DNA of 7,752 nt, taken from the NCBI GenBank assembly GCA_944386965.1, contig CALXDE010000132.1, positions 1-7,752 of the forward strand. The letters are read 5' to 3'. Positions 1 to 7,752 of this stretch are shown piece by piece; position 1 is the stretch's first letter, and the number at the start of each line of letters is the position of its first letter. The notes beneath the pieces are model-generated. The model did no database searches. It was not told the origin of the DNA and saw only the letters and a list, made by a program, of their open reading frames with translations. The DNA is from an uncultured Oscillospiraceae bacterium. Lineage in GTDB: Bacteria > Bacillota_A > Clostridia > Oscillospirales > Oscillospiraceae. Both the position numbers and the translations under genes were made by a program.

Positions 1-1965
1 GCCCTGGACCTCTCCACGGCCAACGAGATCGCCGAGGCCATGAAGCAGTGGGCTGTGGAGAAGGGCGCCACCCACTACACCCACTGGTTCCAGCCCATGA
101 CCGGCGTTACCGCCGAGAAGCACGACAGCTTCATCGCCCCGGCGGGCGGCGGGAAGATCATGATGGAGTTCTCCGGCAGGGAGCTGATCCGGGGCGAGCC
201 GGACGCCTCCTCCTTCCCCTCCGGGGGCCTGCGGGCCACCTTCGAGGCCCGGGGCTACACCGCCTGGGACCCCACCTCCTTCGCCTTCATCAAGGAGGGG
301 AGCCTGTGCATCCCCACGGTGTTCTGCTCCTACTCCGGCGAGGCGCTGGATAAGAAGACGCCTCTTCTGCGCTCCATGGACGAGGTGAGCCGGCAGGCGA
401 TTCGGATACTGCGGCTCTTCGGCGACACGCAGACAAAGCGGGTCACCGCCCAGGTGGGGCCGGAGCAGGAGTACTTCCTCATTGACAAGGCCCTCTATGA
501 GAAGCGGGAGGACCTGCGGATGACCGGGCGGACCCTGTTCGGGGCCAAGCCCCCCAGAGGCCAGGAGCTGGAGGACCACTACTTCGGGGCCATCAAGCCC
601 AGGGTCGCCGCCTACATGAAAGACCTGGATGAGGAGCTGTGGAAGCTGGGGGTCCTCTCCAAGACCAAGCACAACGAGGTCGCCCCCTCCCAGCACGAGA
701 TGGCGCCGGTTTTCTCGGACGCCAACGCCGCCTGCGACCAGAACCAGCTGACCATGGAGCTGATGAAGAAGGTGGCGGACCGCCACGGCCTGGTGTGCCT
801 ACTCCATGAGAAGCCCTTCGCCGGCGTCAACGGCTCGGGCAAACACGACAACTGGTCCCTCTCCACCGATACGGGCCGCAACCTCTTCAAGCCCGGCTCC
901 ACGCCCAGTCAGAACGCCCGGTTCCTGCTGTTCCTGGCGGCCTTTGTCAAGGGGGTGGACGACTATCAGGAGTTTCTCCGGGCCACCGTGGCCTTCCCCG
1001 GCAACGACCACCGGCTGGGCGCCCAGGAGGCGCCGCCCGCCGTGCTCTCCATCTTCCTGGGGGACGAGCTGGAGGCCGTGGTGGAGTCCATCATCCAGGG
1101 CACAGAGCACCAGGATTCCGGCAAGCGGACACTGCGGGTCGGCGTGGATGTGCTGCCCGCCATCCCCCAGGACAACACGGACCGCAACCGCACCTCCCCC
1201 ATGGCCTTCACAGGGAACAAGTTTGAGTTCCGGATGCTGGGCTCCTCCCAGTCCATCTCCGGCCCCAACATTGCGCTGAACACCATCATGGCCGAGGAGC
1301 TGCAGCAGTTTGCCGATGAGCTGGAGGCGTCTTCCGACTTCCAGACCGACCTGCAGAAGCTCATCCGGCGGGTATTCACAGAGCACCAGCGGATCATCTT
1401 CAACGGCAACGGCTACGATGACGCCTGGCTGGAGGAGGCCGAGCGCCGGGGGCTCTCCAACCTGGTTTCCACGGCAGACGCTCTGCCCAAGTACACCGCC
1501 CCCAAGAATATGGAGCTGTTCATCAAGCACGGCATCTATACCAAGGAGGAGATCGAGGCCCGCGCGGAGATCCACATTGAAAACTATGCTACGGTCATCT
1601 GCATCGAGGCACGGACCATGGCGGACATGATCCGCCGCCAGATTCTCCCCGCTGTCTCCGGCTATGCCGATCAGCTGTGTCAGCGGGCCTGTCACAAGGA
1701 GGCCATGCGCCTCTCCTGCGCTTATGAAACTTCCACTGCCGCCAGCCTCTCCAACCTGACGGATGTCCTGGCGGCCGCCTGCGGCAAACTGGAGTCGGAT
1801 CTGGACGCCATCCCCGCAGATGCTCTGGCGGCCATGCGGTATTGCCACGACGTGCTGCTCCCCGACATGGCAGAAGCCCGGAAGTCCGCGGACGCGCTGG
1901 AGACGCTGACCGCGGATGACTGCTGGCCCTTCCCCACTTACGCGGACCTGTTGTTCTCCGTGTGA
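1..1965 (+). CDS. glnN: Type III glutamine synthetase (GlnN), 5'-truncated by the window edge
   Basis: ATP-dependent ligation of ammonia to glutamate, giving glutamine in the cytoplasm. The frame is open from base 1, and the 13 codons before the ATG at 40 read as family sequence, so that ATG is internal and the true start lies outside the window. The visible 654 residues compare with roughly 700 for the family, so about 45 N-terminal residues are missing. Type III landmarks are in order: [14 protein letters not shown] and TAEKHDSF near the left edge, [20 protein letters not shown], the metal-site strand [57 protein letters not shown] and the late block [16 protein letters not shown]. The lengths between blocks and the C-terminus look complete, with no frameshift. 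A strong terminator follows 9 bases after the TGA. The product is cytosolic and in this family is typically a large (dodecameric) complex; that is family knowledge, not seen here. Confidence 0.96.
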   Translation, partial: ALDLSTANEIAEAMKQWAVEKGATHYTHWFQPMTGVTAEKHDSFIAPAGGGKIMMEFSGRELIRGEPDASSFPSGGLRATFEARGYTAWDPTSFAFIKEGSLCIPTVFCSYSGEALDKKTPLLRSMDEVSRQAIRILRLFGDTQTKRVTAQVGPEQEYFLIDKALYEKREDLRMTGRTLFGAKPPRGQELEDHYFGAIKPRVAAYMKDLDEELWKLGVLSKTKHNEVAPSQHEMAPVFSDANAACDQNQLTMELMKKVADRHGLVCLLHEKPFAGVNGSGKHDNWSLSTDTGRNLFKPGSTPSQNARFLLFLAAFVKGVDDYQEFLRATVAFPGNDHRLGAQEAPPAVLSIFLGDELEAVVESIIQGTEHQDSGKRTLRVGVDVLPAIPQDNTDRNRTSPMAFTGNKFEFRMLGSSQSISGPNIALNTIMAEELQQFADELEASSDFQTDLQKLIRRVFTEHQRIIFNGNGYDDAWLEEAERRGLSNLVSTADALPKYTAPKNMELFIKHGIYTKEEIEARAEIHIENYATVICIEARTMADMIRRQILPAVSGYADQLCQRACHKEAMRLSCAYETSTAASLSNLTDVLAAACGKLESDLDAIPADALAAMRYCHDVLLPDMAEARKSADALETLTADDCWPFPTYADLLFSV

Positions 1966-1974
1966 CAGAATAGA

Positions 1975-2034
1975 GGCTTCTCCCCGGTTTCCATGCGGCG
2001 TGCCCAGAAACCGGGGAGAAGCCGTGCGTTTTTT
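1975..2034 (+). terminator. Strong intrinsic terminator after glnN
   Basis: A perfect 17-bp inverted repeat has arms 1975-1991 (starting GGCTTCTCCCC) and 2007-2023. The loop is 15 bases, and a run of six T residues follows at 2029-2034, 5 bases past the stem. It begins 9 bases after the glnN stop. It ends 26 bases before the purF start, overlapping no coding sequence. The stem is very stable for this position, so it should end most glnN transcripts. Whether it also controls purF by regulated read-through is open. Confidence 0.88.
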
Positions 2035-2047
2035 GGCAAAAGATTTC

Positions 2048-2053
2048 AGGAGG
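2048..2053 (+). promoter_or_regulatory. purF ribosome binding site (AGGAGG)
   Basis: A full-consensus AGGAGG is followed by a 7-base spacer to the GTG at 2061. It fixes GTG as the purF start: the ATG at 2071 is out of frame, and the start at 2061 gives the expected short propeptide before the catalytic cysteine. Confidence 0.9.
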
Positions 2054-2060
2054 TATTGCT

Positions 2061-5140
<3,080 letters not shown>

Positions 5141-5467
5141 AACACAAAACCGGCTCTTCAGCCCATCGCAGAGAAGGTGTTGGGCATGCGCGGGGGCAGA
5201 GACAGGCGGGGCGACAGATGCGCTGCCTTTTCTGAGGAGATCTGCCGGAGCGCTTCTCTGAGAGATATCTCCGCTTCGGATCAACCGGCTGGGCCAGCAT
5301 ATATAAATAATGTAGTGGAAATTACCTTTTGCTATGGGAGGCGGGATGGGCGATTCTCTTCACAAGGTTCGGTGTGCGCCGCGGCGGGGCTGGTTGCCTG
5401 CCGCGCGGCAGCCGCCTGACGCGGCCCGGGAAGCTCCTGGGAGGTGCCAGCGCTGCGCCGTGGGCGA
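5141..5467. other. Convergent intergenic gap between pyrG and the sensor kinase gene
   Basis: This 327-base stretch lies between two converging genes and holds no recognisable gene. Translations in all frames are Arg/Ala/Gly-rich or cysteine-scattered and show no family motif. There is a short AT-rich patch around 5298-5335 in otherwise GC-rich DNA, a 14-base perfect palindrome CTGCCGCGCGGCAG at 5398-5411, a GCCGC/GCGGC stem at 5411-5425, and a GAGATATCTC palindrome at 5262-5271. Transcripts from both sides must end here, but only weak terminator candidates are visible. I see no tRNA or CRISPR repeats. Confidence 0.7.
5183..5231 (+). terminator. Possible weak terminator after pyrG
   Basis: GGCATGCGC (5183-5191) can pair with GCGCTGCC (5220-5227) with one bulged base. 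A run of four T residues (5228-5231) follows directly. The outer flanks CAGAGAA (5169-5175) and TTTTCTG (5228-5234) could extend the pairing. The 28-base loop and short T run make it a weak candidate. It is listed because no better + strand terminator was found between pyrG and the convergent gene. Confidence 0.3.
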
Positions 5468-5474
5468 TCACTGA
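5346..5474 (+). CDS. Doubtful 42-residue small ORF
   Basis: An ATG at 5346 is preceded by GGGAGG with a 4-base spacer, itself downstream of an AT-rich patch (TATATAAATAAT) that could hold a -10 element. The frame runs 42 codons to a TGA at 5472-5474, overlapping the 3' end of the convergent kinase gene by 7 bases. The peptide is basic with three cysteines (one CQRC pair), no hydrophobic segment and no family I recognise. No convincing -35 box lies at the right distance. It may well be chance: the ribosome-site-like motif is its main support. Confidence 0.15.
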   Translation: MGDSLHKVRCAPRRGWLPAARQPPDAAREAPGRCQRCAVGDH

Positions 5475-6742
5475 ATCACCCGCAGGTAAAACCATCCGTC
5501 CTTCACCTCAAAGTGGCAGAGAAACGCGTATTTCTGGCAGAACGCCGTGATGGACCGAATCCCCAGTCCGTGGCCCGCTTCCGCCGCCACGGGCAGGCCC
5601 TGGTCGTCGAAGGGTACCGGTCCGGCCGTGGGGTTGGCAATCTCGATCATCAGCGTGGGACGGCCGATCACCTTGCAGGAGAGTCTACGCTTCTCCACAG
5701 GGAGCGCTTGGACGGCGTGGAGGGCGTTTTCCAGGGCGTTGGCAAACACAATGGCCAGCTCACACTCGTCCGCCGGAAGGCGGCTGGGCAGGTGAATTTC
5801 TGCCTGAATCCGGACGCCGCCCTGCGCTGCCTGGGAGAAATAGAAGGAAAACACCGCGTCCAGAATGGGGGGACGGCACCAGCGCAGAGGCGCCCGCTCC
5901 TCCGCCTGCTGACAGGTGCTGCCGATGAGGTCCAAAATCGCCTGGGTGTCGCCCCGCCGGGCCAGGGCGGCAATGGCCTGGAGGTAGTGGCGCCGGTCAT
6001 GGCGCTCCAGGCGGATGGCCTCCTCCGCCTCCCGCATGGTTTCCAGTCTGCCCCGCAGGGCGGTGACCTGCACCGCCAGAAGCGCCCGCTCGCTTCGGGT
6101 TTGGCTCTCCTCCCAGATGGTGCGGAAGAAGAGGAACATCAGGCCGTAAGTGGCCGCGCAGATCACCAGCAGACCGTATAAAAACAAGACGGTGGGAAGC
6201 GGGAACGCCAGGAAAAAGGAGTTGCTGATTACAAGGACCAGCAGGGTGGTGACGAGGGGGACCAGACACAAAAGCCCCCAGCCCCTATCCAGCAGGCGCA
6301 GCATCTGCTGATACATGCGCCGGAACTGCCGCAGCAGCAGGAAGAGAAGCAGGAAGGAGCCCACCCGCACCAGCAGCGGCAGCCACGAAACCGAGGGCGC
6401 CAGCGCTCTGGCCAGTTCCGCGTTGACCACGCCGATACAGCCGATGAACAGCGCCGTGGCGATATTGAACACCACCCGCATTCCCCGGCAGCTAGAGCAC
6501 CACAGGGTGATGAGCACATAGGGAAGCGTAACGGTGGCGGCGCCCAGCCGGGTATACACCCCCCAGTACCCCACGGAAAGAATCAAAACGATGTTGGCCG
6601 CCACCACCAGGGTGACGGCGGCGATCCACCGCAGCCGCCAGGACCGCTCCGGCTGGCGGAACTCCACCAGCAGCATCACATAGGTTCCCAGGCAGATCTG
6701 CGTTGCCACCACTGTCAACGCTTCCATCAGATCAGGGCTCAT
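5468..6742 (-). CDS. AgrC-like (HPK10 family) membrane sensor histidine kinase
   Basis: A 424-residue sensor kinase predicted to autophosphorylate in response to an extracellular signal; the family often senses peptides. I use the ATG at 6742 because GGAGGAGG lies 4 bases upstream. The longer frame would begin at a TTG inside the -35 box. Residues 1-206 contain six or seven hydrophobic segments (about 8-27, 39-59, 66-82, 89-107, 119-137, 155-177 and 183-206). A charged helical linker follows, then the H-box ERHDRRHYLQAI with His248 as the likely phosphoacceptor, as in the AgrC RHD motif. The GHKL ATPase part has the N-box FANALENALHA (333-343) and G-box GHGLGIRSI (390-398). The region between them lacks the usual D-box, as expected in HPK10. 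No LytTR response regulator, AgrB or AgrD gene adjoins it in this window. The signal is unknown. Confidence 0.88.
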   Translation of the reverse strand: MSPDLMEALTVVATQICLGTYVMLLVEFRQPERSWRLRWIAAVTLVVAANIVLILSVGYWGVYTRLGAATVTLPYVLITLWCSSCRGMRVVFNIATALFIGCIGVVNAELARALAPSVSWLPLLVRVGSFLLLFLLLRQFRRMYQQMLRLLDRGWGLLCLVPLVTTLLVLVISNSFFLAFPLPTVLFLYGLLVICAATYGLMFLFFRTIWEESQTRSERALLAVQVTALRGRLETMREAEEAIRLERHDRRHYLQAIAALARRGDTQAILDLIGSTCQQAEERAPLRWCRPPILDAVFSFYFSQAAQGGVRIQAEIHLPSRLPADECELAIVFANALENALHAVQALPVEKRRLSCKVIGRPTLMIEIANPTAGPVPFDDQGLPVAAEAGHGLGIRSITAFCQKYAFLCHFEVKDGWFYLRVIQ

Positions 6743-6746
6743 AGAT

Positions 6747-6754
6747 CCTCCTCC
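6747..6754 (-). promoter_or_regulatory. Ribosome binding site that fixes the sensor kinase start
   Basis: On the - strand, GGAGGAGG is followed by ATCT and then the ATG at 6742. This is a near-ideal site for a GC-rich Firmicute. It settles the start against the 27-codon longer frame. Confidence 0.88.
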
Positions 6755-6794
6755 GGCGCCCGGCGGGACGCGCAAACATGCAATCTCACAAAAA

Positions 6795-6823
6795 ATACTA
6801 GCATGGAACCTGTGGCCCGTCAA
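6795..6823 (-). promoter_or_regulatory. Sigma-A-type promoter for the sensor kinase gene
   Basis: On the - strand, TTGACG (6818-6823) is separated by exactly 17 bases from TAGTAT (6795-6800). A TGC directly before the -10 forms an extended -10 motif. Transcription would begin near 6788, giving a leader of about 45 bases that carries the ribosome site. Location, spacing and the match to consensus agree with each other. Confidence 0.75.
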
Positions 6824-6850
6824 GGCTCGCGCCGCCTTGCCCCGCCGCTC

Positions 6851-6879
6851 CCGGAAGGTGACCGGCTTCTGCCGGAAGG
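6851..6879. repeat. Tandem operator-like direct repeats CCGGAAGG, 21 bases apart
   Basis: CCGGAAGG occurs at 6851-6858 and again at 6872-6879. The start-to-start distance is 21 bases, two helical turns, so both copies face the same side of the DNA. The match extends to 9 of 10 with one mismatch (CCGGAAGG then T or G, then G). The second copy ends 5 bases before the -35 box of the + strand promoter. The spacing fits the binding-site pairs of LytTR response regulators such as AgrA (short direct repeats with 12-13-base spacers), but the bases do not match their usual consensus. A CCGGC/GCCGG hairpin (6862-6875) overlaps, so a different protein or chance cannot be excluded. Confidence 0.5.
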
Positions 6880-6884
6880 GGCTG

Positions 6885-6913
6885 TTGACAGGGGGAAAAG
6901 GGAGAAATAAAAT
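6885..6913 (+). promoter_or_regulatory. Consensus sigma-A-type promoter reading into the sigma/RCC1 remnant
   Basis: A perfect TTGACA (6885-6890) is followed after exactly 17 bases by TAAAAT (6908-6913). A second -10-like element with an extended TG (TGGTAAAAT) follows at 6915-6923. This is the strongest promoter match in the window. It diverges from the kinase promoter, with the two -35 boxes about 60 bases apart. Downstream lies only a broken gene, so any transcript made today would be an untranslated or truncated message. Confidence 0.78.
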
Positions 6914-6986
6914 GTGGTAAAATCTTCCCGCAGACGGTCATTCAGGCCGGGGGCGGGCGCGGGAGGCGTGGCAGGCTGTGGAGAAT

Positions 6987-7213
6987 ATGGCGCGGGTGAT
7001 CCGGCAGTGCCTGGCCGGGGACACCGGGAGGTCCAGATCCCGGAGGACGGCGAGGGAAACAGCCTTTTGGACACCTTCGAGAGCTTGGACGAGCAGTCGG
7101 TTCCGGACAAGGCGCTGGACAACGAGGAAACCCGGCGGATGATTCTGGCGCTGGTGGACAGCCTGCCGGACGCCCAGCGCCAATGCGTGCTGATGTTCTA
7201 TTACGGGGAGCTG
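6987..7213 (+). pseudogene. Remnant of a sigma-70-family RNA polymerase sigma factor gene
   Basis: Two pieces in different frames. From the ATG at 6987 the first piece reads MARVIRQCLAGD, which resembles the opening of sigma region 2 (the RRCLAGD-type start of ECF-like factors). It then runs into Arg-rich nonsense. From about 7028 another frame reads a linker with acidic stretches (EDGEGNSLLDTFESLDE), then DNEETRRMILALVDSLPDAQ and RQCVLMFYYGEL. That is typical of the first helices of sigma region 4. The core of region 2 is absent, so an out-of-frame deletion near 7028 is inferred. The DNA-binding helix-turn-helix after YYGEL is also lost, replaced by an RCC1-like repeat. It cannot encode a working sigma factor. 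The region 4 assignment is fairly firm; the N-terminal assignment is weaker. Confidence 0.68.
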
Positions 7214-7480
7214 GGCAATCAGATTCCCGCGAGGGACCCCGACGCCCGCTCCGATACGCCGGTCCCGGCCTTGGAGGCCGCGTATGCGGTCACCTGCGGA
7301 CTCTCCCATATTGCGGCCGTCTAGACCGACGGCAGCGTCTGGGTCTGGGGACGCGCCACCATTACCGGCGGCGCCGCGGACGCGCTGGACGAATATCGGC
7401 AGCCCATGCAGTCCCGGCCCCATCAGATGCCGGATATCACCTGCGCTTTGACCATGGCGCTGCCTGAGGAGGGCGCCTGA
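7214..7480 (+). pseudogene. Broken RCC1-like repeat fragment joined to the sigma remnant
   Basis: In the same frame as the sigma region 4 piece, the sequence continues GNQI, then SDTPVPALEAAYAVTCGLSH, then IAAV. After a TAG at 7322-7324 it resumes as TDGSVWVWG, running to a TGA at 7478-7480. This matches the rhythm of an RCC1 repeat: G-x-LGN, a TPV strand, C/A-G-x-x-H-x-x-A, then DG-x-VW-x-WG. The TAG falls where the repeat usually has an ordinary residue before the DG turn, so a nonsense mutation is likely. Only about one repeat is recognisable, where RCC1-type proteins carry several. The rest (RPHQMPDITCALTMALPEEG) is unassigned. RCC1-like beta-propeller proteins in gut Clostridia are often surface or secreted proteins of unknown role; that is general knowledge, not shown here. 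Confidence 0.55.
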
Positions 7481-7512
7481 CGGTGCCCAGCCGACCAGAA
7501 CAAAGGACGGCA

Positions 7513-7547
7513 CAGAGCCTGCCGCGGATTTTCCGCGGCAGGCTCTG
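7513..7547 (-). terminator. Perfect 16-bp hairpin, likely terminator of the right-edge gene
   Basis: Arms 7513-7528 and 7532-7547 pair without mismatch around a 3-base TTT/AAA loop. The stem is GC-rich (core GCCTGCCGCGG). Read on the - strand it lies 25 bases after the stop of the nitroreductase-like gene and is followed by a T-rich but interrupted tail (TCCTTTGTT). On the + strand no T run follows, so termination is more plausible for the - strand gene. It may also act as a two-way barrier between converging transcripts. Confidence 0.65.
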
Positions 7548-7572
7548 ACGGTGCTGGGATACAAGCGTGTCC

Positions 7573-7752
7573 TCAATCAATGTGGTAGACCCAGTTGGCC
7601 TTCCGCTCCTTTGCCTCCGGATACGCGCCGTCCGCGTAGCCCAGGATGCAGTGGCCGATCCCCTCGTACTCCCCCTGGATGCCCAGGGACTTCAGCAGCG
7701 CTTTGCCCTCTGGACGCTCGAATTCCTCCTTGGCCCGGTGGACCCAGCAGCT
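7573..7752 (-). CDS. Nitroreductase-family protein, C-terminal end only (open at the right edge)
   Basis: The last 59 codons of a - strand gene enter from the right edge and end at the TGA at 7573-7575. The piece reads SCWVHRAKEEFERPEGKALL, then KSLGIQGEYEGIGHCILGYA and a final WVYHID. This is the usual end of nitroreductase-like flavin (FMN) oxidoreductases from clostridia: W-[IV]-H-R-A-KEEF, an EG-x-x-LL-KxLG helix, then a G-x-C-x-LGYA strand. Substrate and partner cannot be told from the C-terminus. The catalytic and most flavin-contacting parts lie outside the window. It converges on the sigma/RCC1 remnant and is followed by the strong hairpin. Confidence 0.82.
   Translation of the reverse strand, partial: SCWVHRAKEEFERPEGKALLKSLGIQGEYEGIGHCILGYADGAYPEAKERKANWVYHID

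Noticed and set aside
799..1848. Long - strand open frame opposite glnN
   Set aside because: Runs antisense to a well-conserved gene in GC-rich DNA, shows no recognisable motif, and its composition follows the opposite strand's codon pattern.
5152..5163. Small GGCT/AGCC hairpin just after pyrG, with T residues following on the - strand
   Set aside because: Only 4 bp of stem, and on the - strand it lies 300 bases past the kinase stop; too weak to call a terminator.
5398..5411. Perfect 14-base palindrome CTGCCGCGCGGCAG as a possible operator or attachment site
   Set aside because: Short GC-rich palindromes are common in DNA of this composition; no second copy, integrase or promoter lies beside it.
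5444..6181. + strand open frame opposite the kinase ATPase domain
   Set aside because: The - strand reading has clear H-, N- and G-box motifs, a promoter and a ribosome site; the + strand reading has none.
6743..6823. 27-codon N-terminal extension of the sensor kinase from a TTG
   Set aside because: The TTG is part of the -35 box and the extension spans the promoter; the ATG at 6742 has a near-perfect ribosome site.
6938..7576. 212-residue - strand open frame across the sigma/RCC1 remnant
   Set aside because: Low-complexity and motif-free. It overlaps the 16-bp hairpin, whereas the + strand has recognisable sigma and RCC1-like segments.

Overview
This is a GC-rich window of about 7.75 kb. 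Its gene content points to a high-GC member of the Firmicutes, most likely a Clostridia/Oscillospiraceae-type gut anaerobe. The clues are a type III glutamine synthetase, a PurF of the Bacillus type (short propeptide plus Fe-S cysteines), an AgrC-like (HPK10) sensor kinase, strong AGGAGG-type ribosome sites and sigma-A-like promoters. The taxonomic placement is inferred from these features; no database was searched.

Left part (1-5140, + strand): a glutamine-centred metabolic cluster. It holds the 3' nine-tenths or so of glnN (type III glutamine synthetase, open at the left edge), a strong intrinsic terminator, then purF (amidophosphoribosyltransferase) and pyrG (CTP synthase). purF and pyrG abut or overlap by 4 bases and are almost certainly co-transcribed. 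The first enzyme makes glutamine. The other two use its amide nitrogen to start purine synthesis and to finish CTP synthesis. The terminator leaves only 26 bases before the purF start, so how purF-pyrG is transcribed is an open question.

Middle (5141-6742): a 327-base convergent gap with no convincing gene (an AT-rich patch, weak hairpins and a doubtful 42-codon ORF). Next, on the - strand, is a complete 424-residue membrane sensor histidine kinase of the AgrC/HPK10 type. No response regulator or peptide gene is visible beside it.

Right part (6743-7752): a divergent control region with two back-to-back promoters. Between them is a pair of CCGGAAGG direct repeats exactly 21 bases apart, directly upstream of a consensus TTGACA promoter. 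That promoter now reads into a wreck: the start of a sigma-70-family gene, out of frame with a later sigma region-4 piece, which is joined in frame at a YGEL motif to an RCC1-like repeat broken by a TAG stop. A 16-bp perfect hairpin follows, then the C-terminal end of a nitroreductase-family gene entering from the right edge on the - strand.

The metabolic genes look ordinary and intact. The parts most worth checking are the repeat pair with its divergent promoters beside an orphan sensor, the sigma/RCC1 fusion remnant, and the terminator ahead of purF.
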